Origin: Magicicada septendecula
Taxonomy: Eukaryota > Arthropoda > Insecta > Hemiptera > Cicadidae
NCBI GenBank assembly: GCA_034769895.1
Contig: JAWRYS010001473.1
Span: 1 to 64,000, forward strand
Direction: 5' to 3'
Length of the DNA stretch: 64,000 nt
Positions 48,767-60,490 of this stretch are shown piece by piece. Both the position numbers and the translations under genes were made by a program. Numbering within the stretch: the stretch's first letter is position 1; each line of letters begins with the position of its first letter. The notes beneath the pieces are model-generated. The model saw nothing but the letters and a program-made list of their open reading frames with translations. It did not search any database and had not been told where the DNA came from.

Positions 48767-49744
48767 AGTCGGACTTAGTAGTTGTGTACGTTATTTGGGT
48801 TAAAATATTTTTTAAATTAAATATTTTCTTTACACATTCCCCTAAATTCACGCAACGAATTCTCATGAATGTAACGTTTACAGTTTTGTTCTTAAATCAA
48901 CTGGGCGCATATTGTGCCTCTTTGTGATTTTTCGCAACGTACGTTAACCTCTTTTGATTGATTGAAAGTTGTTTCGAGTAGCAGATCTTTTGACACGAAT
49001 TGACTTGAGGAAATTAGGCAGTAATTTTATACTAAAAATTCAGAAATGATAGAAATTCGTGAAGTAGATTTATAATGGGCCAAGACTCCGTCTCCTTGTT
49101 GCTGTATCTAGGTATGTCGTCTGCTGTCTCTTGATTCATGTATTAGGTTCGAAGTTTACGATTTATTTGTATTGGACTTTGTGAGAGGTAGTGTACAGTT
49201 TTCGTTAAAGTCAGGTGTTTTATTAAATATAGAGTTAATGTAATCAGTATTATATTAAGCTTACAGAATTTTGAGAAACTATTAGATTCGATGTATTACT
49301 TTACAGAATGTTATTAAACTTTAATATTTTACATTATTATATATTTTTACTTTAATTATGTGTAGTTTTCAATTTAAAGTAAGACTTCAAGTGTACTGTT
49401 TTTGTGTTTATATGATAAGGTTAGATTTATTTCCATTGTCTGTGGTGTATACATAGCAGCACTATATAAAGAACTTCAAATATTCAACTTTTCCGTTAGA
49501 GTGCTGCAAGTTGCTTTCATTTTTTCAGTGTGTTCGTTCCTTGTGTTCTAATTAGTAAATATTACGTAGTATGTATAGCTTTGATGTGCACCAAAAGTTA
49601 GTTACTTTACGGTATATAAATTTAGTACTTTAAAGTACCAGTTATAGTAAGGTGTTGTTAATTGTAAAATTTACTGTTGTCCAAATCATCACTCATTTAT
49701 AGAAATTAAAGGACTATTGTATCTTTCAAGTCAGATAGGCCTAT
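48767..49744. other. Intergenic AT-rich sequence, nothing recognised
   Basis: No supported gene, repeat boundary or RNA. A short open stretch near 49075 (MGQDSVSLLLYLG) is followed by stops and is not supported as coding. Confidence 0.35.
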
Positions 49745-50605
49745 GACCAAATCTAGTTTCTGTGTATACTGTCAGCTTACTCCTGATGTAAACAAACAGA
49801 CGTGGTACGTCTGAAACTCTATTTGCTACTTGAATTAGAGGCGTGTCACTCCGACAGAAGGAGTACAGACACAGGATACATATAGTATTGATACTGTATA
49901 AACACATGTAAATTGTAATAATTTGTCCTGACCAAAGTAAAATTTATGTGACAGTGTCAGACCGACAGTGAAACATTTTATAACGCCAGTTAATGTTTTT
50001 TTTATTAACCGTTTAAATATCGCAACAGACAAAAAAGTAAAGTTTATTTAAAACGAAAACAGAAGCTGTGATAATTACCAGTGTACTGACAACTATCACT
50101 TGGTGTCAGAGAGTAATTGAATGCCTTCCATATCTGTGTCTGAACTTGTATCATCACTGACTCAGCATTATTATTGATACGATTGTTCATTGTCCACAAA
50201 GACGCCAGAGTTGCCATAGCTTATCATCTTCCTTGATTATATGCTGCATACAATGATTCCACTTGTCCGCCATTGTTTCACTTACCGCCTTCTCAATAAA
50301 TTGTTTTATATCAACCAGCTAATGTTGTGTTGTGACGAGCAACATATCCTTTCAACTGGCTCCATATTAATTCAATACGATTCAGAATACAGTGATAAGG
50401 AGGAAGTCTTAAAACGACGTGCCCCGATTTAAGTGACAAGATGACTCTCACATGACTATACAGACATTCTGCACATGCGCGTAATACATTATTGTGTGAA
50501 CAGTGTCAACGCCCCTACCAATAGCGTTTCAGATTTGCCACGTGGGTTTGTTTACAGCAGGATTGAACTAAGAATGGAAACAGTATAGAGTGTTTCTGAC
50601 CAGTT
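49745..50605 (-). mobile_element. TIR element with Tc1/IS630-like transposase C-terminal remnant
   Basis: Imperfect inverted repeats of about 70 bp: the left core TCCTGATGTAAACAAAC near 49781 pairs with the right core near 50517-50562. Minus-strand sequence at about 50095-50430 encodes LPPYHC then NRIELIWSQLKGYVARHNTT, the last catalytic block of IS630/Tc1-type DDE transposases, followed by an acidic tail ending LLSDTK. Frames change, so it is a remnant. End positions are approximate. Confidence 0.6.
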
Positions 50606-50924
50606 CCACTTGTACATGGCTGTTTTGTAATTACACTTTATGCTTCAAATCGTAGTAGCATTGTTTTTGTTACTTGAGGTTTATATTTTTGTATCATGCA
50701 GTTTTGAAGACAGTAGGCCTACTGACTAAACATTAAGCAAAAAGCAAATTCACATAAACTCCTGTGACAGCAGTTTTATGTTATTATCGTTTACTGTACA
50801 TGGTGACTTTTTTTGTACTCTATACTTTTGTTGTACTTTTTAAGACAGTAAAAACATTTTGATCGACTGCTACATTTTTTGCTTGTTACTCAATGTATTG
50901 TGTCATTAGATATGTAGTTATGTA

Positions 50925-51957
50925 CAGTAAAATTGAAAGTTAAGGGCATATGCGCAGAAACCAATTTATGGATGGATGAGTCCACTTTGAAATTGTGAAT
51001 GGCGGGAGGGAAGTGAAGGTGTTGCCAACTTGCGTGTGATGTTTTAGTTACCAGTACATTGTTAGTTACTGTGTTACATGCTATCTCAGTCTTGCATTTG
51101 TTATTATTATCTCAATTTATTATTAATTGTATCGTTGTTTTACAGTCACTCATTTTTATTAGTTATTTAATTTTTTAGTTAACTTCTATTGGTAGTTTTT
51201 ATTCTGTAATTACGTATTATCGTAATTATTTGTGTTATTACCCAGTAACGAGATTTGTTAAAATGGATACTTCTCCTTCATCTAGCAAAGACAGGGAAGT
51301 TATTCATAGTCAAGCACGGGAAGTTATAATAAACAGTTTTTTGTTGTCCAGGATTAAAAAGATTCTTGCAATTAAATTAATACGAAGAATGCGATCTTTT
51401 ATGTAATGATAAACAGTAGAGATAGTCGAGTGTAATTAAGGAGTGGAAATGTACAGTTTGCAAATTCCATTGCGATAAGAACAGTCAGAAAGGCTGTAGT
51501 TTTTTATGTCTCAGCAGTACACAATGACAGAACCAAACAACACTCAGATATGTTTATAAAATATTCTAATATGTAACAGCAATAAATTCCGATACGTGTA
51601 AACAGTACGTATCATTTGCTTGATTTGTATAGTAATAGAATTACAATATTATTATTATTATTATTATTATTTGATTTATGTCAGAAACAATAAACGTATA
51701 ATTCTTTTTTTAAAGCCAGCTGTGTGACTGTAGGCACACACACACATACACACACAGAGAGATTCGTGGTGAGACATTGACAAACAAACCTTAACAGTCG
51801 CGAGTTTTTGTTACTATTAGAATTGATATTCATAGGCTGGCTGCAGCGTCACTGATAACAACAATTCTCTTCTCACATCGACTCCCTCCACATTGCCTTT
51901 TCCCTCTGACCGTAAGTGTTTCATGCATTTCCGTGCCCTTAACTTTCAATTTTGCTA
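50925..51957 (+). mobile_element. TIR element with TA duplication and transposase N-terminal remnant
   Basis: Inverted ends (left CAGTAAAATTGAAAGTTAAG, right its reverse complement with two early mismatches) are flanked by TA (50923-50924 and 51958-51959), as in Tc1/mariner-type elements. At 51264-51406 the + strand encodes MDTSPSSSKDREVIHSQARE, resembling the N-terminus of IS630-like insect transposases, then stops. A deletion derivative of about 1.03 kb. A TTA repeat lies near 51643-51670. Confidence 0.65.
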
Positions 51958-53119
51958 TAATTCCTGTTTCCTATGTAGCCAGTTGCATATTTTTTTTTTG
52001 TTAATTAAAATTTGAAAAACAGACATCCATTACTAATTTAACACGTAAAACCATATTTTGGTTGAAAAGTCAACAGCAAAGTTTTTTAACCTGAGAAATC
52101 TCACAGTTGTTTTAAGTATATTTTTGACAGACTCGATAGGCGTACTTCACTCGTACTACAATGAGACATCCTCAGTGAGATAGAGAACAAAAGTCTTGAC
52201 CCCGCCCCTATTATTCAGTAGGCTCCACTAGCAGTGTTACAAATGAGCTCATAATTTGTTACTAATTTTAATGCTAGTCATTCTTTTTTTGTTGCGATAC
52301 TCCCTCCTCCAAAACTAAAAAAAGGTTAGGTACAGTTAGTGTGGTTAGTTGTGCAAGTTTTCAAACCGGACGTCAAGAAATTATTAGTTTACAAGAGAAA
52401 GAAAATGTGTATAAAAATGAGAAAAATTAGATAAAGTTTATATGGTTAATTATACAAAAGTTTATGAGAAAAATCTTGTTATTTGCTACTAAACTAATTT
52501 GCCCAAAATATGGAATATATTAAAATCAGTTTTGTGAACTTTGCAGTTTCTTAATGCACTTTTTTACGATGGTGAATAAAAATGGCGAATTTCTGATGAC
52601 CGCAGAGCTTTTTTAAACTGGTAGTAGGTGTAAGTAGGAAAACGTGTTTTTTAAAAATTTGTAGCTTGCAGGAACGGAACCAGAACGTAACATGGAACTA
52701 TAATTTATTTTTCTAACTTTCATATTGACAGCTGATATAACAATGTTGTTGAGTTGTAGAAACATATCTAAAGTGGAATCTGCTGCGTACATTAAAACAG
52801 TGACATATTTGTTGATAATAAGGGGTATCGTAAACATCAGCGTTGAATGGCTGATTCAAACAGTGTCAAATCTCCACTACACTATACTAGCAAATGTCAA
52901 AAAACACAAGATAGGCCTACATTAAGTATATTGTATTACCATTTGTTTTGCAAATTTTAAAGTAGTTTAGTAAACAATAAAAGCATACGTCACGTAATCG
53001 CGGTGGGTATAAATTTTGTCTTTGATTTACAGAGAATGTGAGCTAGTTTATTGAAACAAGTTTATATTGGTCAGCATGAGGTAACAGTTACTGAAGACTG
53101 TAGACTATCTATTTTCAGG
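51958..53119. other. Upstream region of ZNF341-like gene
   Basis: The promoter and 5' untranslated sequence presumably lie here or further up. A possible acceptor (TGATTTACAG, near 53030) and another (ATTTTCAG, 53111-53118) precede the start codon, suggesting the 5' UTR is itself spliced. No core promoter element can be named with confidence. Confidence 0.3.
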
Positions 53120-53150
53120 ATGGCACAGGCTCTGTTTGAAGCTATCAACG
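53120..53150 (+). CDS. ZNF341: ZNF341-like gene, coding exon 1
   Basis: A 31-nt coding stretch MAQALFEAIN followed by a GTGAGT donor, phase 1. The vertebrate ZNF341 protein starts with nearly the same residues. ZNF341 is a C2H2 zinc-finger transcription regulator acting in the nucleus; its role in this organism is unknown. The ATG lies one base after a TTTTCAG acceptor-like site. Confidence 0.8.
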
Positions 53151-54208
53151 GTGAGTGCCATTAATTATGCTTTACAATTGAGTACATAAATAATAGTATA
53201 CACGGACTATCAAATTTAGAAGTTAGAGTTTTTTTACTGTGTATGGAAACATAAATCAGCAGATTTCATACAGTTTTGAAACTCCTAAATTTAAGATTGT
53301 ATAATACATGTTCAATATAATATTGAATGCTCAGTTTATTTGAAATTGTGTATTCAACTAAAGGGAAAAGTAATTTGTTGTTGTTTACAAACTGAAATGC
53401 ATACATTAAACCAAATCTCTAAAAATATAGTCATATATACATTAGTAAACAAATACGTTGTTCCAAATTAAATGATATTAAATTAATAAGCACACAGTCA
53501 AAGGCTAGAAAATAAATATTTTTGAAATATAACAAACATTTAATTGTAAAATAACAATTTATGAGTGACGAATGAATATTATATATTTAAAACATAGAAA
53601 TTTAGTTAAATATTAAATTTAATACCAATAAAATAAATTGAGACTTTTGCATTCATTCGTCACCAAAAACAGCTGATTATGTAAATATTGTTTTAAAACT
53701 ACAGAACAGTAAACATTTTGTATTGCACACAAAGCAAAAATAAATCGGATCCAAGTCAATTGAATGTTATATACTATTATGATTTCCATCATAATGTGCT
53801 TAGCAGTAAAAAGATAAATTAAAAGATTTCCTTTCATGTTTTTAATAACTAATCTATGTGAGGACATAGCAATGGGAAGGGGAGCACTATCACTAAAATG
53901 AACATTCTGTGTATTAAAAAAAAAACTGTTTTGGTACTGTTATAATTTTGGCAATTTTGTTTTATTTGTTGTATAACTGCTGCTTGCTTCATAATGGACA
54001 AGCTATTTTGGTCCTACAGAACAACCAGATTGTTTACAAATTACAAAAGTCACTGCTTGCAACTTCTTTAAACGATGGCTGTGATGGATTGTACACATTT
54101 GAATTTGAGTGATGGACTTTTGCCATCACAGAAAAGTATATAAAATGTGACGTTTTGGCCACCCAAAAAATCGGCAGCCATGTCTTCAGGCTAATTATAT
54201 ACTAATAC

Positions 54209-55197
54209 ATGTAAAAAAAATAAATAATACTCTGTCGACCAGTGATAGAGAGACAAGAAAATGGTAATTACTAAACTTCACATATTCACATACTATATAA
54301 TCAAAAGATAAAATAATCCAAATGAGTAGGCTGCTTACTGTGAAAACTTACACAACACTCACAAAACACAAGCACAATGAGCACGATCACTTGCACACCA
54401 CCAAGGTCAACAAAACACTGCGACAGAGACACAGCGACCCCAACCTTTTGTAGTAAAAGTGCAAACACTTACAAACCGCAAATGCCAACCAACAACTAAG
54501 GTGCTTTACGAGTGGATTGAAGCCAGATGTCACTGCTAACTTCACTTTGTTGACCTTGGAGGTGTGTAAGTGATTGTGTTTATGTTTTGTGTGTGTTTTT
54601 CCATAGTAAATATTCATTTGGATTATTTTAACCTTTGATTGTATATTATATGAAATTTTGTTATTATTTTCTTGACTCTTTATCACTGGTTGGTAGAGTA
54701 TTATTTCTTTCTTTATTTTGTTATGTGCGTACGTGATTCGAGACGTGCGTTGCGAGATTGTTCTGGACTCACCGGTCCGGGCCTGCTGTCTGTAAGGCCG
54801 CAGTCAATTATGTTCTGGTGTTTTCTAGTAGTGTTCTTGACGTTCAGTTTGAGTTGCGATTTATTGGAATGCGGTTCATAGTATTATAGTTCAGAGTTAT
54901 TGTCAGGCGATTGCTCTGTGCATTTAAGTGGCGATTTACACAGTGGGGTTTGAAGTATTGTGGCGAAGTATCACGTGTTTTATAATTGTGTGGGACAATT
55001 GTAATACAATTTTCTTTTATATCAGTTAACATTATTGTTGCGAGTGAACAATTTTTATTTGATTTTTTGTAAGAGACTGTCTTGTTAATTACAAACTCTT
55101 TAATTGTGATAATTAAAGCTGGTGATTAGTGATATAATTGGTGTCATGTATTTTGTTTTCCACTGTACCATACGATGATTAGTAGACCGTCGTAACA
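54209..55197 (-). mobile_element. BEL/Pao-type LTR, inverted relative to the 33.6 kb copy
   Basis: Read on the minus strand from 55197 it begins TGTTACGACGGTCTA and follows the LTR at 33587 for at least 350 bp with moderate divergence, so it is a different family member. The left end is uncertain (an LTR of about 1 kb would end near 54.2 kb). No coding sequence or primer site is attached; probably a solo LTR. Confidence 0.65.
54222..54712. repeat. Imperfect inverted repeat, arms about 170-190 bp
   Basis: Left arm from AAATAATACTCTG at 54222 to about 54414 pairs with the right arm from TTTGTTGACCTTGGAGGTGT at about 54546 to 54712. Scattered mismatches indicate age. It lies in the distal half of the BEL-type LTR and may be a foldback inserted there. 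Confidence 0.7.
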
Positions 55198-55597
55198 ATA
55201 TTTATACTTTTGCGATGGGAAAAGTCCGTCAGTTCAATTCAAAATCAAAGCCATTGTTTGGAAAACCAAAACGCCTTGTCCAGTATGACAAGCAAGTGGC
55301 AGTTCTGCAAAACATAATGCTAAAATTGTAATTATGAAGGCCACTACAAGATTAACCGTGTATAATGTAATGCTTTTAATGTTTGATTGTTTGACTGTAT
55401 CATGACTGCTTTGTAGCCAATATGTGTACTGCTATGCAGCTCATCAATCATCGATTACTATAGCGTAGTAACCAGTAAAGAGTTTCTTTACTTTTTTTTA
55501 AATAAAAAATTGTTGTTATTCCTGTTTCGCCCTTGTTTCTTTGTAAAGTTGCACCGCACAGTTGTTAATATCTATTTATGTTATTCGATGTTGCCAG

Positions 55598-55675
55598 GAA
55601 TACCGCTGGACAGTCAGACTGTGCAGACACTGCTGGACGCACAGAACAACGGTACCATCAGGATATCTGACAATG
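55598..55675 (+). CDS. ZNF341: ZNF341-like gene, coding exon 2
   Basis: 78 nt, phase 1 in and phase 1 out, encoding GIPLDSQTVQTLLDAQNNG then TIRISDN. It corresponds to the short region with a QTV...LLD pattern after the start of ZNF341. The acceptor TTGCCAG and donor GTAAGG are both standard, and no stops interrupt the joined frame. Confidence 0.8.
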
Positions 55676-57147
55676 GTAAGGCAAAATCAAAATGGTTACA
55701 ATTGGTCATTGTAGTAGTTGTGGATTTATCAGTGTAACAGTATATTTGTGTATAAGTGCGCGTGTGCATGGGTGTATATGTGCATATATGTTAATCAGTG
55801 TACAAAAAAATTATTCCATAAATTTTTACAGTAGTACTTGATAAGGTAGTTTCTTTACTTTTGGCATGTTTTATGAGTTTGTTGTTTTAACACAATGAGG
55901 TATGGATTTTCAGGAATTTTGTGGTCTGTGTATACTGGGCATTTTTTAGGTACCTTTGGGAGCCGTTACTGTTTCCCTGTACTGAGACTACTGATGTTCT
56001 GTTTATTTCACACAAAAGCTGCTTTCGTCCTCTAAACTAAATAATGGTACATTTCTAAACTAAATATAATATACACAGAGTTCTGCAATAATGCAAATTG
56101 CAGGAGTAAAATAATTATACTTTTTTTTTTTGCATTTCAAAAAATGTTCGACTTATATATTTAAAAAAAAATTGCTCTATGTTAATATGATTTGTTACTT
56201 ATAAAATGTAAAATTAATTACTGTACATAAAACAAATTCAGTCAGCGGTTAGAATGTCAATTATTTTGCTGCCATCCAGAAGCTCGTTTTGTGCGCGTTC
56301 TTGCCAAGTCTCCATTCTTACCACAAATGTGGAACACGTGTACAAACGTCTAATTATTAGCTTCCGTGTTTGTTATTGACAGTTGCTGCAATCAGTGGTG
56401 AGTTTTACAGGTAACAAAAGAATGTAACATAACTGTGAAGATGCGAAACGAATCCCATTTATTAGACGTGATGTCACAGCATGAATGTGAATGAGCTCTG
56501 TTCAGGCACCATCCACAGTGGCAAACTACTCTGTCTGAATATAGATCAGGCAAACACCTCAATGTGTTAGATCAAAGGTTCCCAACAGGTGATCCTTGAG
56601 GAGCTTAAAAGTGGTCTGTGGAGCTACCGAGAAATAAGTAATAAAAAAAAAAATATTCATCTAGCCAAGCTTATAAGTGCAGAGTTAAGCAAACTGCACT
56701 TGTGAGAGTAAACATGGCCGATTGATAAAAATAAGCAATGAAATAAGCTAGTTGGAACTGTGATGTATGACTGCCATACAGGATATACGTGTGATTAGCA
56801 TACGGAATGTACGTATTGAGCATTAGTGTCAGCCCAAACATTTCATATAACAATTGCTAGCCTAAAAGTTGTATTAATTAATATTCAGTTGATATAGTTA
56901 TCTTAAATGTCAATTTAATTAATTAAAAATTAGTTAAATGAAATTGGACAAAATTAATTTTAGGTGTACATGAAATGTAAATATATAAATTGTATTGTCT
57001 AATATTATTTTCACAAATCTGCACCATGAGAGACTGAAAGTGTCAACAAATACTGTCTTAGTATTGGCACTTTCTGCCTTGATAATCCAGATAATACTGC
57101 TAAGAAACATGGTTAAGAAAATACTAACTATTGTTGTGGATTTCCAG
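55676..57147 (+). other. ZNF341-like intron 2
   Basis: AT-rich, no recognised element. Bounded by GTAAGG and a TTTCCAG acceptor. Confidence 0.6.
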
Positions 57148-57252
57148 GGGAGGTAGTAAATGATGAAGAAGACGTTTTTCAATGTGGAAGGTGTAGAAAA
57201 CAGTTGTCTTCACTACCAGACTTCATTTTGCACAAGAAAACCCACACACCAG
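57148..57252 (+). CDS. ZNF341: ZNF341-like gene, coding exon 3 (first C2H2 finger)
   Basis: 105 nt, phase 1 to phase 1, encoding DEEDVFQCGRCRKQ then SSLPDFILHKKTH, one zinc finger of the pattern C-x2-C...H-x3-H. Vertebrate ZNF341 has the same acidic lead, spacing and SLP motif; here the second ligand pair is His-x3-His. Canonical splice sites flank it. Confidence 0.85.
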
Positions 57253-57378
57253 GTCAGTACTGTAAAAGATGTTTTTACAATGCCCACAGCTAGAATTAGT
57301 GTTACCCCAGAGAGAGTTTCTGCAGTTACTGCAGACTTCAGTTGAATTTTTTGTTTTAAGACTTTTAATTTGTTTCAG

Positions 57379-57518
57379 GTCACAATGGGTCCAATCCAGA
57401 ATCATGTCAGAATTTTCAGACGGATAATGACATAGGAAATCCTATCATTCTTAATGAATCCGACATATTGTCATTTAGTATAGATCAAGCTGGATTGAAT
57501 ATTGATTCAAATTCACAG
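57379..57518 (+). CDS. ZNF341: ZNF341-like gene, coding exon 4
   Basis: 140 nt, phase 1 to phase 0, encoding a finger-less linker (NGSNPESCQNFQTDND, then NPIILNESDILSF and GLNIDSNSQ) with a GTATTTG donor. Frame-consistent with exons 1-3, giving 118 codons. Later exons with the remaining finger cluster were not found up to 64000, so either the next intron is long (it holds the hAT and LTR insertions) or the gene is broken. Confidence 0.7.
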
Positions 57519-57594
57519 GTATTTGTTGCACAATATGTGTATTGCTGTTTTGAAAAGTGAAAGAGAGTGCGCAAGGGGGAGTGAGGGAGAGGGG

Positions 57595-57600
<6 letters not shown>

Positions 57601-57641
<41 letters not shown>
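57601..57641. repeat. GA microsatellite
   Basis: About 20 units of GA, preceded by a degenerate purine stretch from about 57553. Confidence 0.95.
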
Positions 57642-57643
<2 letters not shown>

Positions 57644-58340
57644 GTTTTATCATCATTAATAATATTGTTACACACACTACTTGCCATTGCAAATAATTTG
57701 AAAACACGTTTTGACCAACAATTTGTAGTTGTCTTCAGGTGAGTTGATATAATGACCAAACTTCATGGTTTTGTCATTTGGTCATTTTAGATTAAGTATC
57801 TTAACAATATCTTGGTTTGTGATAGATAGTATGTTTTACTATGCGATATAATTGGTTGAAATTTTGCTTTAATTATAACACACTATATTTTTTTTAAACT
57901 ACTTCAATTTGTCCTCTAAATATTGATTTTGTTATTACACAAAATAAAAATAACAGCTCTCATTACATTCACTAAAAATTTTGGTGTGTAGTATGCAGTG
58001 GCGGCTTGTGACTTAAGAGGATGGAGGGCACGGCCTTTAGGCTTCTTAATTATTTATCAATATTGAATTTAACACACAATAGAAATGTCGCCAATATTTT
58101 ATCACATAATTCATTAATAAAATAAGAATAGTAACACGTGCAGCATGCAAAGATTATTTAAAAGTTTGAACTCACCTCAAATACTGTGAGCTGTTGTGGA
58201 GTGTCTGCAGTTTTATTAATAAACATAACCACAAACTGTCGAAAGTGTCCACAAAAATGTCTATACTGTTTCCACAAAAAAGTAGTACACTATATTTACA
58301 ATATATTATTTTTATGACACCTACACTTTAAACAGACCAT

Positions 58341-58894
58341 TTATTTATATACAAAGTCCATTCGCCTTTCTTTTAAATTAACGAACTTTTCTAGCACTCT
58401 ATCATCAAAGTCCTTCATTTCTTTAACAAACTCCTTGTTGATTGATAACATCGCAAGGGCATTCAGTCTGTGGTTTTTCATTGTATTTCTCAAGAAAGTC
58501 TTTAGTCTTTTCAGAGTCGAAAAGCAGAGCTCAGGTTCGGCAGTTGTCATGGGGGTAGTTATGATAATTTTCAGAAGTTCTGACACTTTTTTGAAAACTG
58601 ACGTAAGATTGTTTTCTTCTATAAAATTAAGAAGTTTTATTGCGCCTTTAATATTAAAATCATCCCGTCTGTATAATAGTTCCAATTCACTCTGAAGTTT
58701 GTTTTCTTGTAAGAAAGGGTAATGCTGAATCACTCACTGGAATTTTTCTTCCGGTAAGTTAGTAGAAAAAAGTGGAAACAAGTCATTGGACATCAATGAA
58801 GCTGCTTCTAGGTGACCCGTGTAAGTAAACCTATCTTTTACGTAAGTTATAATGATGTCACATACTTCTTTTGCATCCCCTATTCTAGTGCTGC
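58341..58894 (-). pseudogene. hAT transposase C-terminus (dimerisation domain), part 2
   Basis: The minus strand encodes VCDIIITYVKDRFTYTGHLE and, after a TGA at about 58735, TTPMTTAEPELCFSTLKRLK, TFLRNTMKNHRLNALAML and a terminal RRMDFVYK. The TAE...CFS...LKxxLR core is the C-terminal hAT dimerisation motif, needed for transposase assembly. One in-frame stop, otherwise well preserved. Confidence 0.85.
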
Positions 58895-60244
58895 TGTAAC
58901 AATAAAAAAGAAGCCGAAATATATAAAATAAATAAAACCACTACCAGGACTTACCTGTTGCAGAAATTTCATCAGAAGCCCAGAGTCGCCACCTATATCT
59001 TTGAAGGACAGATATGGAGACCTTTACACTTTACCTTAATAAAACGGACAATTTAGCAATCTGACCCCACCCAATTAATAATTCAGAAAGATTCCGGAAC
59101 GTGTAGACGAATTCCTTCAACACAGAAATGAGAACGTGGTAATGACGAAATAACTTAGTCTAACACATTTTATCTGGAGTAACCGTTATTTTTAATGAGT
59201 GATTATTCAACAACCATGTGTACAGATAAAACCTTTTTGTATATTGCTTGAAACTTTAATACATTTTTTCCTTATGTTTTGTCTGTTTAAAACGTAATTA
59301 TAACTTATGTAACTTAATGATTACTACTTACGACTAGACTGCCCAGCCTGCAATTCACTCACACATTTATACCTAATTTTTATAAACCCCTCAACACCTT
59401 AATTCAGTTTAACTCGGGAACCGCACTATCGCGTTACCGGCCACGCACGTGGTTATTGTTCCACGTTTCCGAAAATGTTCGTCTTGAAATGTTTTCACTG
59501 TCTCCTAGGTAATAAAATTTTCGCTGTGATGGTTTGATTAATCTCTTGGGTCCCGGTCGGTCCTGATGAATTAATTACATTTAGGAAAACTCGACCAACC
59601 GGGCCCTAAACGAAACTGTAGGTGTCTGTAGCGGTACGCTGCTTCTCGTAAACCGTTTAGCGTCTCTGCCTAAGATCGACTGTCACTGAGAACGTAACAG
59701 GTACATCTTCCTTTCTCTGGCGGGAATGGTTGTTCACTGCCACCCTGCTTTCGTCGCTCAGGCCTCAGTTGTTGCGAGCTAACCATTTTATATATGGAAT
59801 GGAGCTGATATATGTGTGTGACCAGAGGACAATATTAGGCTTGGCTCTGCTGACATCATTTAAGTGGGCTTGGTCTAAACGACACTTCCGTAGTGAATCC
59901 AACGGAACGATGAAAATTTCACTCTCTGGCCATCTTGAGTTTTTTTGTCAGAGCGTCCTTTTGAGCGCGCTTGCGTGGGTATTCGCGCCTGTGCGTCGAC
60001 ACACTTGCAAAGTTCTTAGAATTTTGAAGGGGGCAAATTCTTCAGCCGCATTACTCAACAACAACCTGCGTCTCTGCCTTTGTTTCAAACTGTTGCTTAA
60101 CACTGTTCTGTTATACGGACAAATACGTTGCACAATAATAGTTTTACAATATTTTATACAAGCCCGCCCGAAATCGAAATAAGTCAAAATATATAAATGC
60201 CCCATACGGTTAAAATAAAAAATACCCAAAAATGACCCGCTACA
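58895..60244 (-). mobile_element. Solo LTR (1350 bp), related to the young element family
   Basis: Starts TGTAACAATAAAAAAG and ends ATGACCCGCTACA, flanked by CTGC (58891-58894 and 60245-60248). Its end CCCAAAAATGACCCGCTACA closely resembles the end of the 1313-bp LTRs (CCCCAAAAATGCCCCGCTACA minus one base). No primer site or coding sequence is attached. Orientation inferred as minus. Confidence 0.8.
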
Positions 60245-60248
60245 CTGC

Positions 60249-60490
60249 ATCCAACATTATTGGTCCTTTTTCTTGGTTGCTCAGGGAACTCTTCATTTAT
60301 TTGTGTTTCTATTTCATTTATTTTCTCCCTCTCCTTCTGTAATTCATTTTCAAAAATTCCTATGTCACTTTGTCACATTACACTGTCTTTGTTTCTACTT
60401 TGTAGTTGTTGGTACAATATGTGTACATGGGGTAGAATTCTATAGAAAAAAGTTAGCCAGAACATGAAATTTTGGTCCTGAAGAGCCCTT
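60249..60490 (-). pseudogene. hAT transposase, middle part (part 1 of split element)
   Basis: The minus strand encodes FMFWLTFFYRILPHVHILYQ then QLQSRNKDSVM, a stop, and REKINEIETQINEEFP. This is the region before the C-terminal domain in ZMYM1-like hAT proteins, and it continues into 58894 across the LTR. Confidence 0.75.

Larger units (their letters stand above)
53151..55597 (+). other. ZNF341-like intron 1 with BEL-type LTR
   Basis: Bounded by GTGAGT and a TTGCCAG acceptor. It contains the BEL-type LTR and inverted repeat at 54.2-55.2 kb. The rest is AT-rich and unassigned. Confidence 0.65.
57996..60490 (-). mobile_element. hAT element (ZMYM1/DUF4371 type), split by solo LTR
   Basis: The left terminus on the + strand begins CAGTGGCGGCTTGTGACTTA, the typical CAGTGGCGGC end of this hAT group. 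The transposase runs on the minus strand at 58341-58894 and resumes at 60249 to about 60490, where it is truncated. The frame joins exactly when the LTR at 58895-60244 and one CTGC copy are disregarded. The right terminal repeat is missing. Confidence 0.85.

Noticed and set aside
57502..57759. ORFs with long R-E or S-L repeats
   Set aside because: Translations of the GA microsatellite in alternative frames.
58956..59040. Apparent exon with GTAAGT donor upstream of the hAT fragment
   Set aside because: It lies inside the solo LTR at 58895-60244; its splice pairing does not keep the hAT frame, while disregarding the LTR does.
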